From NCBI RefSeq assembly GCF_003597395.2, contig NC_133769.1:175651911-175715910 (forward strand): a stretch of DNA of 64,000 nucleotides, read 5' to 3'. Source of the DNA: Chelonoidis abingdonii. Lineage: Eukaryota > Chordata > Testudines > Testudinidae. The notes beneath the pieces are model-generated. The model was not told where the DNA came from, made no database searches, and saw only the letters and a program-made list of their open reading frames with translations. Shown here in pieces: positions 44,615-56,376 of this stretch (the stretch's first letter is position 1; each line of letters opens with the position of its first letter). The translations under genes and the position numbers were made by a program.

Positions 44615-45865
44615 CAGAGGAAAATACAATGCGCAGCACAACAGACAGCCACTGCTTAACAAAGGCCAACCACTGAAACTGCTGCTCCACCCGGCAGGGT
44701 TCCTATTTTATGAGCCAAGGTCCCACTCCTGCAAATTGTGCTAAGAGTTTAGTGAGGCTCCACAGTGACATAGGTTGCAGAAGGTGGTCCAGAGCACACC
44801 TTGAATTTTACTTTTTGTCTTCTATAAATTTATCTAGCCCAGGTTTATTGAAGTCTTTTACTTATTTCTTAGCCTAATAAACCACACATTTTCCCCTAAG
44901 TTAATGCATATTTAAGAAACTTCCATGAGATTTAGGCTCTTCAAAATTGACAAAGAACATTTATTGAAAATGACAACTGAAGAGTGAGGAATTATTCTAG
45001 CAAATGACAAATCTTACTCATGAATCAATCATACTCTTGCCTTGCTTTCTGTACAGTTTGTGGTGGAATAAATAGCATGGACACAGATTGGTAGAAGTTT
45101 CGGTAAATACATTTTCAAAACAAACAAACAAAAAATACTGTGACAAAATTCCTCCAGAAGGTTAAATTCATTCCAACCATGTCTTTTTATTAAAAACAAT
45201 TAAATGATCCTAATGTCTACTCCTTCCACTGCTGGGCTGGTCTATTAACTATTCCACTGCTTTGATGCGTTCAAGGCATAACTGTAATCATGACACTTAA
45301 GTCTGTTTTAGATTCTTGTGCAAATTTTGAATAGTTGTTCCATAGTATCATATGGCAATGATATGGAAAAGAGACAGTAAGCCGCCTAATCATTTCCTTG
45401 CCAGACCATATGTCTCACAGGTTGACTGTGCATTGTGTGAAGTAGTACTTCCTTTTGTTTATTTTAAACCTGCTCCCTAAATGAATGCTGTTGTTTTTGG
45501 AACTAAACCAGAATTCTGTGATTCAGAAATACTACCTTCTAGGAGAGATTGGCTGCATGGTGTTTGATTCTTTCATACAACTGTGTAAAGTATAAAGCTC
45601 AGCATTTCTCAGCCTAGAGGCAGGTAACATGAATGGATGTGGGATAACAGACTAGTTCAGTGAAATCACAGGGAAGTGTGGTGGAGAAAATTTCAGGGCC
45701 ACAGAGCCACATATTACAGTCATGTCACTTAGTCTGCCAGCAAAAACAAGTGTCTCTCTGAAGACCACCCATACTTTCCCTCTTCTGCATTACGCTTATC
45801 TGCTAAGTATCCCCCAAAGTGGGTAAAAAGTCAGAGTCCAGCTCAGTCTGTGAAATAAAATTGTC
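44615..45865. other. Unassigned DNA
   Basis: No gene recognised. TGTGACAAAATTCCTCCAG near 45142 resembles an LTR family A terminus but stands alone. Confidence 0.4.
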
Positions 45866-45869
45866 CCCA

Positions 45870-46445
45870 TGGCAGAAGGTTATCCCTGGGGTGCCTTAAG
45901 GTTCCATACTAGGTGCTGTGTTTAATAATCTGGAAAGTGAGGGCATGTGTGTGGAGGGATGAGTATTGAAGTAATGAAATTTGCAGATGACAAAAAGGTC
46001 TTTAGGTTGGCCAGGAGCAGCAAGGATTGTCACGAACTTCAGAAAGACCTAAATAAGCTAAAACTATATAATGTCAAATGAAGTTCAATGTCAATGCAAA
46101 GTAATACATATATTGAAGGAGAGGGAAATGAACTACTCATATATCTTACAGGATTATCAGCTCAGGAAAGGACCTCAGTGTTGACGTGAATAGTTCTAAA
46201 AGGACCTCCACTCAATGTGCAGTTACAGTTAAACAAAGAAGGGCAAATAAGCTGTTAGAATGCATAAGGAAGGGGTTGGTGAATATTAGAATAGGTTGTG
46301 GAATCTACATCACTGGAGATTTTTAAAACCAGTTTAGACAAACACCATTCAGGGATGGTCCAGTTAATACTTAGACCTGCCATGAGTGCAGGGGACTGGA
46401 CTAGAGTACCTCATGAGGTCCATTCCAGTCCTATGATTATAACAT
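45870..46445 (+). pseudogene. CR1 remnant with ORF2 piece and 3' UTR
   Basis: WGALRFHTRCCV-like reading over CCCTGGGGTGCCTTAAGG (the GVPQGS region), then ATGAAATTTGCAGATGACAA (KFADDK), LQKDLNKL near 46040, and a 3' UTR containing CTACATCACTGGAGATTTTT, CAGGGATGGTCCAGTTAATA and CATGAGTGCAGGGGACTGGA, ending TCCAGTCCTATGATTAT. A deletion removes most of the RT C-terminus. The tail octamer is diagnostic of CR1. Confidence 0.85.
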
Positions 46446-46564
46446 CTTACATAAAAATCAATGGTTCTGCATCATCTGCAAAGCTCTGTGCAGCACTGGG
46501 CACTCCATCTCAAAGAAGATACTGCAGAATTTGATGGAATTTGAAGAAGAGTGACCCTTGGCTG

Positions 46565-46702
46565 AGTACAAACCTGCCCATTCATCCTGGATACATATCC
46601 AGGTAGCTAGCTCAACCCACCACTCATGCTACCCCTGGCTATGCTTATTTCTAGCATGCTAGTTCAAGCCCAGCTCTGCAGTGCAGACTTACCCTTTGTG
46701 TA
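46565..46702. mobile_element. DNA-element fragment (GCTAGCTCAA type)
   Basis: CAGGTAGCTAGCTCAACCCA, TGGCTATGCTTATTTCTAGC and AGTGCAGACTTACCC match part of the MITE at 60635-60903 (TAGCCTGACCCATAGCC ... CAGCATGCTGGCTCAATC). Only one half is present. Confidence 0.5.
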
Positions 46703-46704
46703 AG

Positions 46705-49015
46705 TTTGTCTTGAAGGGAACAGGATCAGACTTCAACGACGTGAACTACTCACAACCACCTACAATAACTCTTTCCATTTTTGCCTCCACAAGAGCATTT
46801 AAAAACTGTCAATAAAGGAATTTTCCCACATAACAGTCCATGCAACTAAAGAAAATAGAATAAGAGAAATTGTTAACATGAAAATTCAACTTAATTATTC
46901 CAGTTTCAATTTCTTTTACTTCTTTGGTCCTTTTGTGTGCTTAATAAAAGGTCAAAAAAATGTTTGTTTGCTTTCTTTAAATGGCAGCTGTAACAATGGA
47001 AGTAGTCAAAGATGGATTTATGCATAAGCCCAAGCCCCAATTAATTATGTAATACTGTAGCACTTAAACAAGGGTAGCAGGTACCTTAAAGCTGGCTGGA
47101 AGTCCAATACCCTTAAATCCAACTGCTCCCACTGTGGTCTCTGATGTGAGCTGCTTTTCTTTGTAGCCAGCTACATGTCTAGGTATGTTCTTTGTTTTGC
47201 TTCTACAGTACGCAATTCAACCCCGGGTGACACAAATCAATGTATTTTCCCTCCCTTTCACTTCCACCCAGAAGCATACTCTTTCAGTGACTGGGGCTGG
47301 GGTCAGAGGTACAATGAGGGGACGGGGAGTTGAAGGGAAAGGGAGCAAGGGGGTCAAACCATCAGGATAAAAAAGGCTATAAGTAAAAGAACAAAGAAAG
47401 TAAGGAAGAAGATGGAGAGAGGGTTGAAAAGGAGAAACAAGAGAGAGTAGATTGACAGATAGAGAGGAGATGACGGCACAGTTGTATCAGGGTTTGATGC
47501 AGGGCACCATGGGGAAGGGAAGCCAGTCTAGCCAAATCTATTCCAAAGGGAGACCTTAAACAAAAAAATAGTATAGTGGCTCTGGAGTACATGCACTGTT
47601 TAATGGATGCAATGTCAGACACAGGCTATAAGCTTTAATTAAGCTACAGCAACATTAGACACGTCTTATGTCACATTCTGACATTCCAACCACAGCTTCT
47701 TCTTCATCCTTCACTTGTTCCCATTAGTGCCCTAGGGGCCACATAATTTTGCTGCCTTTTTCCTGGTTTCTCAACACAGTTTATAACATCTCAAAACCCA
47801 CCTGAGGGTCATCTCACACAGTTTAAAAAGTCTCTCCAGCAGCAGACAGTAACACACACAGTACCAGCCAGTACATTGAAATCTTACTATTCTCAGACAT
47901 AATCCTCTGTGTACTGGAATGGAATAGTTATCTTAGGACATCTCAAAAATAATCAAAACTTTATTGAGACTCATACTGGATCTGCACCAAAGTTAGTATA
48001 CTAGTCTCACTAGGTCTGCTTTTGAACTTGAAGAGCAGAGGTAATTTAGACACACCGAATGTGATGAGGAAAATCTTGGAACCCTAAGAGAGAAACTACA
48101 TTTATCATGCACCTTTGACCACTTCTTCCATACTCTTATCTGCTAATACATCCCCACAAGGGCTAAATTCTATCATTGTTCCATGCCTATAAACCCCTTA
48201 TTAATACATGCCAACAACAGCCTACCTCAAAAAAAGTTTGTTTCTCTAAAATGTGGAAAATCCCTCCAAAATTACAACTGCTAAAGATGAGCAGTGCAAA
48301 GTTGCAGTTCTTTGACAGCTTTAAGGACTAATAATTTGCACAGCTTTTCGGTCAGAAATAGAGTATTTCATTTTATAGGGAGGCTATCAATTTTCCTGTT
48401 GTAAAGGGATACAGTACACTGGCACCAATCCTTGGAATGTTTTTTTTCATGTGGAACTACTAATATAATAACTATGCACACAAGTAAAGATTTGAATGAC
48501 CAGTGCTTCATTTCTAACTCTGGTAGATGGTGAGAAACTAAACCTTAAATTTGTGGCAGACTGATAGAAAAGATACTTTAGGCAAGTTTTACAGTTTCTA
48601 AAAGTAATTAAAATTCTTTCTCTCTGAGTTGTGTATATTTAGACCAATGGCAACAAAGGCACCTGAATTTACAGTATAGACCACTGAGCTTTCCACTATC
48701 CAATGAATATTTGGTACATATCCACAGAAATGACAGTGATATGGTGCTATGGGCATCCACTAGATATGCACATTGCACCGCAGCAGCAGCTTTGCTCAAG
48801 GCTGTATCCCTTGATCTGAAAAGACACTACCACCCGTTTAGTGGTGTGTGAAGGGTTAAAAGCAGACCAGTCAAACTGGGGAGAGAATAGAAGAGATCAA
48901 CAAAAAATGAAAACTTTGAAGAACAAAACAGAAATGGTTAAGTGAACTGGACAAACAGTGGCTGATTTTAATCTCCCTTAAAGTCCAAAGCCATGGTAAG
49001 CAAGATCAGAATCAG
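46705..49015. other. Unassigned DNA
   Basis: About 2.3 kb with no supported gene or repeat. Purine-rich GAAAGTAAGGAAGAAGATGG at 47394 underlies a spurious minus-strand frame. Confidence 0.4.
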
Positions 49016-49019
49016 AACT

Positions 49020-49290
49020 GCAGAAGTGGGACTACAGAAAACTGAGGGGAGATATGATAATTATCTACAGATAAGCAATTAGTTAAAGAGTAAAATCAAA
49101 GAAGACAGAACAAGAAATAATGATTTTCAGTTGTAGAAGTGAAAATTTATGTTGATTAGTAAAACCTTTAGAACTGGCAAGAATGGTTACACAAAGGAGC
49201 AACCTGCCCTGTGAGGTTGTAGGTCTGCAGATTTGGAGATATTTAAAGCTAAACTTGACACCGATCCATCATGGCTAATTAAACGAATTC
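49020..49290 (+). mobile_element. CR1 3' fragment
   Basis: GAGGGGAGATATGATAATTA (LRGDMI), GCAACCTGCCCTGTGAGG, GGAGATATTTAAAGCTAAAC and TTGACACCGATCCATCATG follow the CR1 ORF2 C-terminus and 3' UTR order. Old copy. Confidence 0.6.
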
Positions 49291-49299
49291 TGGTGTGGA

Positions 49300-49876
49300 G
49301 ATAGACTAGATTATCCAATAAAAACCACCTTCATATCCAAATGATTTTCTAACTCCTGAAGTGTCACAAGTACAGAATATAATAATTGTGTGATACCCGA
49401 ATAGATAACTTATGTCCCCCTCTACATATTCAGAGACTACTGTAGAATATTCGCATATTCTATGTTTAACAGAAAGTAAATCTGAAATAAGAACGAGTCT
49501 AAATTTTACTGTGAAAAATCTTTCTTCGCTTCTTTGGTGTTGACGTAAAGGGGTTCAATACCAGTTCTCTTGTGTATATCAGGCAAGTACAGTATAAAAG
49601 CAATCTATAATTTATGTAAAGTAAAATGGTAAAAGATACTGACATTCTTTGGAATGTTCTTTTTGATTTCTCTTTCACTCTGAACTTTTCATACACACAC
49701 ACAGTTTTCATTTACTACTCATACTTGGTCATCACTACTCAACCTGGGCATGACAGAAAATGTATCCAAAAGTTATCCTAAATGCTCCCTTTCTGTGGGA
49801 CGAAGAAGAATATATGAAGAAAAAAAAAACATTTACTTACTGTTCTTCAAAAACTGGCATTGCCATATATACATAC
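49300..49876. other. Unassigned AT-rich DNA
   Basis: Nothing recognised. Confidence 0.45.
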
Positions 49877-49880
49877 ACAT

Positions 49881-50472
49881 TGTGATACAGCATAGCCAGA
49901 GGGCAGTAGGAGAGTGTTAGAAGGGAGCCTTATTCCCTGTAGAGGGAAGAAAGTTTGCTATAGATTAATTAAAGCATCTGATGCCAATTAGAGCACCTGA
50001 AATGAGTCACCTTATTAAAAAAACAAAAACAAAATTGCTTCAATCAGACAGGGAATGGAGTTGAAGCAGAGTGGACTGGTGCTGGAGCAGAGAGCAGTTT
50101 GGAGGGAAACAGAGGAAAAGTTTGAAGAAGTACTGCAGTGGGCTAAGAAGACCAAGACCCTAGGTAAAGGGATACTTGGCTTGTGCAGAGGGAGGGTAGG
50201 AAGCCCCCAGAAGCTGAAGGTCAGGAGAGGGAGGTAGCCCGGGGAAGGAACCACTAGTTCAAGTGGTTTACTTCTATCCCTAGTGCCCCTGGGCTGGGAC
50301 CTGGAGTAGAAGGTGAGCCTGGGTCCCTCCCTCTCCACTCAACTAACCCACTAGTGTCCTAGAGGAGGAAATATCCCAGTTCAGGGGCAAGAAATGGTAC
50401 CCTGACCCCCCACTGCCTCCACAAGAAGAGATGGTGTGAGACCCATCATAGTAGTGCTAGCAATTTGCCACA
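49881..50472 (+). mobile_element. Solo LTR, family A, older copy
   Basis: Begins TGTGATACAGCATAGCC and ends GCAATTTGCCACA. It shares with the 42131 copy the segments CAATTAGAGCACCTGA, AATCAGACAGGGAATGG and GGGCTGGGACCTGGAGTAGA (there GGGCCGGAACCCGGAGTAGA). Flanks ACAT and TTAT do not match convincingly, so the target duplication has decayed. The frames at 50015-50338 (-) and 50055-50237 (+) are by-products. Confidence 0.75.
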
Positions 50473-51435
50473 TTATCTATGCATGCGCGCGCGCACACAC
50501 ACATACAGAGAGAGTACTGTAACTTTGCTTTAATTCTCAAACCGTGGTAACATTTTTCATTTCAGGCCTCAGGGATGCATTTCCAACTATAGTAATTCTC
50601 AAGCCATGCTACTGCCTCTCTCCTTTTAAGTCTGAGGGGTACATTTTCAAAGCAGTAAGTAGGAGACATGCTCATAAATCCCATTATTTGTTATCCTGAC
50701 TGACATACATACACAATGGTGATGCACATTATATACTAGGCCAACCAAAGAAAACTTGGGAGGCTGCATGCTGTGTCGCACTGACCTGCAGCTGCCAGAA
50801 GGAATTGTTTTCATAGGAATATAAAGAAGCAGTAAGTAGTATCTGCCCTTCAGAATTTCTCTCAAAGACCATAACGTTGCAGCTACCCCTTCAAACTCTG
50901 GGCTGTATTCAGTTCAGCTACACACACACAAATGGATAGGGGGAGGGAGGAAGGAGGCCACAAGAGATATTACTTTAAAGTTTATGGATTGCCTGAGTGA
51001 AAGTGTCATGGATGCAAAGCTAAGTGGACCTCTGCCCACTTCCTGATCTCGGAGTGCACCCCTCATCCCAAGGACTTAGGGCTCCTGCCATTACCTATCT
51101 CAGGGTATAATTTCATGGTTTCTCACTTCTAGACCAGACGTTGAGCTACAGTACATTGTGCCTCAACTGTGGTCACATAGCAAGGCAGACTGAGTACCCT
51201 TCAGTAGTCTGTGACCTGTGGTATATAGTGATCAGAGAGCCTTCTTAAACCACAAGTACTCCCTATATGCAGTAGGAACAAAATATAAGAGAAGAAAAGG
51301 ACTGAAAAACAAACAACCAGGCTACTCATGTTTCTTATGTAAAGGTTTACCAATCCATAATGGTAATCTAGATAGGCTTAACTTCTTCAGACACCCCAGG
51401 CCTGCCTCTCAGGCCTGGAGTTCACTTAAAAGTTA
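50473..51435. other. Unassigned DNA with CG/CA tract
   Basis: GCATGCGCGCGCGCACACACACA at about 50480-50503 is an alternating purine/pyrimidine stretch with Z-DNA potential. No gene recognised. Confidence 0.5.
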
Positions 51436-51439
51436 GGCT

Positions 51440-51702
51440 TACTTAGCAATAGAGCTCAGGGATGTGAAAAAATCATATCCCTGAGTTCCCATAGCTATGC
51501 CAACCTAACCCCTGAAGTAGATGCAATTAGGTCAATGGAATCGTTTTTCCATCGACCTAGCCAATGTTGCTCAGGGAAGTGGAATTCCTACAACAATGGA
51601 AGAACCTATTCTTTTGCTGTAGGAATGGTCTATACTATGGCAGTACAGGGGCATAGCAACGGCACCATAGTTCTGCCACTATAGTGTAGCCATGGCCTGT
51701 CT
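51440..51702. mobile_element. MITE with internal palindromes
   Basis: CAGGGATGTGAAAAAATCATATCCCTG (51458-51484) and TAGGTCAATGGA...TCCATCGACCTA (about 51528-51561) are hairpins. The 3' end has ATAGTGTAGCCATGGCCTG, like the GTGTAGAC..GCC ends of sauropsid MITEs. It matches a repeat I recall in which the centre reads GTCGACGGAAGAATTC. No transposase, no target duplication seen. Confidence 0.65.
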
Positions 51703-51704
51703 AG

Positions 51705-52320
51705 TTCACCCATACAACTACTGCCCCTCTCTTGAGAGCAGTGGCAGATTAGCCACTGGGCTAAGGGGGGCTGTGCTCGGGGACCCCCACCAATTAGACA
51801 ACCTGTAATTTTTTATTTCTAGTTTGCCATCACTACTGCATAAAGCTGCAGCCATTAACATCTCCAAAGAAACCCATGTCAATATGGGAATAGGGAATTG
51901 TGGTACTATACCCTAGCCATGCTGCAGTGTATTACACTACAACTAACAATTCACTATTCTAGAAAGGCTTTTTACAGACTCAGTGTGCAGTTAACTCTTA
52001 ATTCTGCTTCTTAATTTAGGATCAGATTTTGCCCTGCCTTTGCCAAAGGGGGGCTACCCACAATAGGAGGGACCTGCATCCCAAAGTGGAGAAGGAAGTA
52101 GTTCAGTGCCACTCTTCATTGCACTGACCAGCAGAGCTCGCAAGCTGCAGAGGGGAGCGTACACTTCATCCAGTGAATATGCTACATCTGATTTCCATAT
52201 AATACTTTTCTATAATGCCTCCTTTAGCTTATACTGTAACCATGCAGATTCCCACTACCCCCAAAACAGGGCATACCAAGGCACATACCTGCTCACTCTA
52301 CAGCCTGGCAGAAAGTGGTA
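51705..52320. other. Unassigned DNA
   Basis: No supported feature. Confidence 0.4.
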
Positions 52321-52324
52321 AGAT

Positions 52325-52562
52325 TTTTCAATTAAGACATTTTTGCTGGAAAAATAAAGTGAAGATGTCCATTTTCACAAAATAATTGAAAGCCAAAAAT
52401 TCTCATTTTTCAAATAGCACATATTTCTCAGGTTTGGGTCATTTTAGCTTTTTGAACACCACAAAAACTGATTAGCTTTTCATAAAAAATTAAAAATAAA
52501 TGAAAATTCAGGGAAAACTGAACATTTCCCAAAAAAGGCCATTTTCCAGCAAGAATCTTTTT
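52325..52562. mobile_element. AT-rich MITE with TTTGCTGGAAAA ends
   Basis: Left end ACATTTTTGCTGGAAAAATA and right end GGCCATTTTCCAGCAAGAAT are inverted repeats of each other. The interior is A/T-rich without coding. It looks like the AAAATTTT-type family at 13340 and 33948. Confidence 0.6.
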
Positions 52563-52564
52563 TG

Positions 52565-52865
52565 CCTCCACACAGTGAACTCATTGTAACACTGTTATTT
52601 TATTATTTAACTAGTATTGTAGTTGCCTCTAGAGGCCCTATTAATTCTATTATTAATGAGAATAGCACCAGGAAGTGCTATCAGGGTCCCATTGTGCTAG
52701 ATGCTGTTGTGACAGATGTGGCACTAATTTGGAATAATGTTATGAAAACTATTTGTGATCTGGGCAGTGAGGTAAAGTTATTGTATACTAGGTTATAAGA
52801 TTTTCCTGTATGATTATATTGATCTAGCTTAATAGGATGTTGTGAGGAAAACAGACAGTAGCTAT
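52565..52865. other. Unassigned DNA
   Basis: No supported gene. The short opposing frames here show no motif. Confidence 0.4.
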
Positions 52866-52869
52866 AGCT

Positions 52870-54110
52870 AAGCAAACACCCAGCATATGAGTATAAATCA
52901 ACATAGGTTTATGGAAAACAGATTCAAACTAATTTGTTGTTTTTTTTTATGAGATTACATGTTTTAGTGGATAAAAATAATAGGGATGACACAATAAACA
53001 TGAACTTCTGTAAAGCGTTTGATTTGGTACCACGTAACATTTTGATTAAAAAAACTAGAACAATATAAAATTAATGGTACATAGTACATATTCAATGGAT
53101 TAAAAACAGAAAGTGATAGGTCTCAAAATGTAACTGGGGGATCATTGTTGAGTGTGTGTGCTTCTAGTGGAGTCCCACAGGTATCAGTCCCCTGCCCTAC
53201 GGTATTTAACATCTTTACCAATGGAAAAAAACAAAAATCATCACTGATAAAGTTCTCAAATAACTTAAAAATTGGGGAGGTATGAAATAATGAAGAGGAT
53301 AGATTCTGAGTTGATCGATTGGTAAAATGGGAGCACACAAACAATATGTATTTTAACAGAGCTAAGTGTACATATATACATCTCGGAACAAAGAATGTAG
53401 GCCATACTTACAGAATGGAGGACTCTGTCCTGGCAATAAGTATGGCCTACAAATTTGGTCGTCACAGTGGGCAACTAGCTGAATGAGAGCTCCCACTGCA
53501 ATGTTGTAGCCAAAACAGATAAGGCAATTATTGGATGCAAAGATGAGGAAAATCTTGAACAGGAGTAGAGAGGTTATTTTACCTTGGTATTTGGCACTGG
53601 AGTGATTGATGCTGGAATACTGTGTCCAGGTATGGTGCTCACAATTCAAGATTGATAACATGGAGGGGGTTCAGCAAAGATCCATAGGAACAATTAAAGG
53701 ATTAGAAGACATGACATATAGTGATAAGCCCAAAGAGTTCAATCTATTTAGTTTACCAAAGGGGAGGTTAAGGGGTGACTTGGTTACAGTTTATAACTAC
53801 CTACATAGGGAATAGATATTTAATAATGGGCTCTTAAGTCTAGTGGAATAAGGCATAACAGTATTCAATGGTTGGAAGTCAAAATGAGATGAATTCAGAT
53901 TGCAAATAAGGCATAATTTAATGGTGAGAGTAATTAGTCAGTGGGACACTTTACTTAAGAGTCATGGTGGATTCTCCACTTACAGACAATTTTTAAATCG
54001 ATATTGGATGTTTCTAAAAGACCTGCTGTAGGTATTATTTGGGGAAGTGCTGTGGCCTGAGGTCAGACTAGATGATCACAATGGTGCCTTCTGGTCTTGG
54101 AATCTATATT
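52870..54110 (+). pseudogene. CR1 ORF2 RT C-terminal half and 3' UTR
   Basis: Readable pieces: KAFDLVPRNILIKKLEQ (near 53010-53060), SGVPQVSVPCP (the GVPQGS position, near 53170), the FSNNLKIG position of FADDTKLG near 53250, MLEYCVQVWCSQFK (near 53610) and FSLPKGRLRGDLVTVYNYLH (53755-53810). The 3' UTR ends GGTCAGACTAGATGATCACA and GGTGCCTTCTGGTCTTGG. The catalytic FADD is changed to NNL. Broken. The DIRS element starts about 25 bp after this end. Confidence 0.88.
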
Positions 54111-54136
54111 GGGAGGTAGTGATAAGAAAAAAGACG

Positions 54137-54429
54137 GTTACTCACCTTTGTAACTGTTGTTCTTCGAGATGTGTTGCTCATATCCATTCCAGTTAGATGT
54201 GCTCACCGCACGTGCACGCTCATCGGAAGATTTTTACCCTAGCAACTCCGGTGGGCCGGCAGGTCGCCCCCTGGAGTGGCGCCACTATGGCGCGCGATAT
54301 ATACCCCTGCCGACCCATCCGCTCCTCAGTTCCTTCTTGCCGGCTACTCCAACAGTGGGGAAGGAGGGCAGGTGCGGAATGGATATGAGCAACACATCTC
54401 GAAGAACAACAGTTACAAAGGTGAGTAAC
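54137..54429. repeat. 54-bp perfect inverted repeat within DIRS 3' end
   Basis: 54137-54190 (starts GTTACTCACCTTTGTAACTG) is perfectly complementary to 54376-54429 (ends CAAAGGTGAGTAAC), with 185 bp between. The inner arm is one half of the internal complementary region. Confidence 0.95.
54159..54348. repeat. DIRS inverted terminal repeat, 3' end
   Basis: Nearly identical in inverted orientation to 60025-60210. It includes TGCTCATATCCATTCCAG, GGAAGATTTTTACC, GGTGGGCCGGCAGGTCG and GGCGCGCGATATATACCCC, with a TATA-like element GATATATACC. This is the terminal repeat pair expected of DIRS. Confidence 0.9.
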
Positions 54430-54478
54430 GGCCTTTTCTTCTTCGAATGATTGCTCATATCCATTCTAGTTAGGTGAT
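54376..54478. repeat. DIRS internal complementary region (ICR)
   Basis: 54376-54429 is the complement of the element's outer 3' end. 54436-54478 (TTCTTCGAATGATTGCTCAT ... AGTTAGGTG) corresponds to the outer 5' end in the opposite sense (RC of about 60170-60210: TTCTTTGAGTGATTGCTCAT). The ICR thus joins complements of both ends, the arrangement used in the DIRS model to template circle closure. Confidence 0.85.
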
Positions 54479-54487
54479 TCCCAAGCC

Positions 54488-55546
54488 TTACCTAGGTGGT
54501 GGGGTCGGAGTGAGAGGTTGCAGTGTGTAACACGGCGGAGCCGAAGGCTGCATCATCTCTGGACTGCTGGACCAGGGCATAATGGGAAGCGAAAGTATGG
54601 ACAGAGGACCAGGTCGCTGCCGGACAGATTTCCTGGATGGGCACGTGGGCAAAGAGGCTTGAGCCCTGGTAAAGTAGGCCGTCAAGTGGCCAGGAAGGGC
54701 GCGAGCCAAGTCATAACAGGCCCGGATGCAGGACATTACCCACGAGGAGATCCTCTGCTAGGAGACGGGTAACCCTTTGATATGCTCAGCCACTGCAACG
54801 AAGAGTTGGAGGGATTTTCAGAACGGCTTAGTTTGCTCTATATAAAAGACGAGCGCCCTACGGACGTCCAATGAGTGCAGCTGCTGCTCCCTGCGAGACG
54901 AACGGGGTTTTGGGAAGAAGACAGGTAGAAAGATCTCCTGGTTAACATGGAAGGCTGACACCACCTTGGGGAGAAAGGCCAGGTGCGGTCTCAGCTGCAG
55001 CTTGTCTCTGTGGAACACAGTATACGAGGGATCTACCGTGAGGGCACAGAGCTCCGACACCCGTCTTGCGGAGGTGATGGCCACCAGGAAAGCGGTCTTC
55101 CAGGAGAGGTAGAGAAGGGAGCAAGTTGCCAATGGTTCAAACGGAGGGGACATGAGCTGGGTCAGAACCAGGTTCAGGTCCCAGGTGGGGGTGGGGCGGT
55201 GAACCTGGGGGTAGAGACGCTCCAGACCCTTAATGAACCTAGTCACCATTGGGTGAGAAAACACCAAGCGGCCGTCCCCCGCTGGGTGGAAGGTGGAGAT
55301 GGCCGCCAAATGGACTCTTAGAGAGGATATCGCCAGGCCCTGTTGCTTGAGGGACCAGAGGTAGTCAAGAATAATAGAAATGGAGACCTCAGAGGGGAGG
55401 AAGTTCTGTTCCGCGCACCAGCACGTGAAACGCTTCCATTTAGCTGAATATGTCGCTCTAGTAGAAGGTTTTCTGCTTCCCAGGAGCACCTGTCGTACTG
55501 GGGTAGAGCAACGCATTTCGGAGCGGGTCAGCCACTCAGGATCCAC
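54488..55546 (-). pseudogene. DIRS tyrosine recombinase (YR)
   Basis: The main open part (55546-54818, 242 residues) has an N-terminal SAM-like region (TRATYSAKWKRFTCWC, residues 29-44) and the box I arginine in TSARRVSELCAL (residues 158-169). It ends at an in-frame TGA after FYIEQTKPF. Downstream, the 54736-54488 frame continues with CIRACYDLARALPGHLTAYF and TRAQ. There the usual HSTRA, which holds the catalytic His and Arg, reads YFTRA, so the His is lost, and a frameshift removes the tyrosine region. Function: integration of the circular DNA intermediate. Inactivated. Confidence 0.88.
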
Positions 55547-56361
55547 GCCGTGAGGTGCAGCAACTGAAGGTCTGGGTGACGGAGCCTGCCGTGATCCTGA
55601 GTGATCAGGTCCAAGTGAAGAGGCAGGGGAACAGGGTCAGCTACGGACAGGTCCAGCAACATGGAGTACCTATGTTGCCAGGACCATGCTGGAGCTAGCA
55701 TGATCAAGAGGGCCCTGTCCCTGCGCACCTTCAGAAGGATCTTGTGGACAAGCGGAAATGGCGGGAAGGCATAGAACAGGTGCTTCGACCATGGTACAAG
55801 AAAGGCATCTGCTACTGAGCCCGGAGAGAGACCTTGAAAAGAGCAGAACATCTGGCATTTCCTGTTCCCGCGGGACGCAAAGAGGTCCATCCGGGGACAT
55901 CCCCACCTCCGGAAGAGCGAAAAAGCGACGTCCAGCTGAAGGGACCACTCGTGGGAAAGGAAGGATCTGCTGAGATGATCCTCCAGCGTGTTCCGAACCC
56001 CCGGGAGAAAGGACGTGATGAGGTGAATGGAGTGGGCTATGCAGAAGTCCCAGAGCCTCAAGGTCTCCTGACAAAAGGGAGGAGACCTCGTGCCGTCCTG
56101 CTTGTTTATATAATACATGGTTGTTGTGTTGTCGGTGAATACCGAGACACAACGGCCTTGCAGGTGATGACGGAACGTCTGACAAACAAGGCGGACCGCC
56201 CTCAACTCCCGGATGTTGATGTGGAGGGTTAGCTCGTGAGGTGACCACAGGCCCTGAGTTCGCAGGGCCCCGAGGTGAGCCCCCCAGCCCAGGGCTGAGG
56301 CATCCGTCGTTAGAGACACCGAGGGCTGGGGCGGATGGAATGGGAGCCCCACACACACCAC
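55528..56361 (-). pseudogene. DIRS RNase H and connection region
   Basis: 277 open residues. TTDASALGWG (Asp20), HINIRELRAV (Glu52), VFTDNTTTMYYI (Asp77) and LEDHLSR (Asp128) supply the DEDD tetrad of an RNase H. The C-terminal part (DLFASRGNRKCQ, VPWSKHLFYAFPPFPL) is the conserved DIRS linker between RNase H and the recombinase. The upstream stop at about 56376 separates it from the RT frame. It removes the RNA strand during cDNA synthesis. Confidence 0.9.
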
Positions 56362-56376
56362 GGACTGATCTAGCCA

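Noticed and set aside
45140..45162. Possible further LTR family A end (TGTGACAAAATTCCTCC)
   Set aside because: Only the first 17-20 bp match and nothing downstream follows the LTR.
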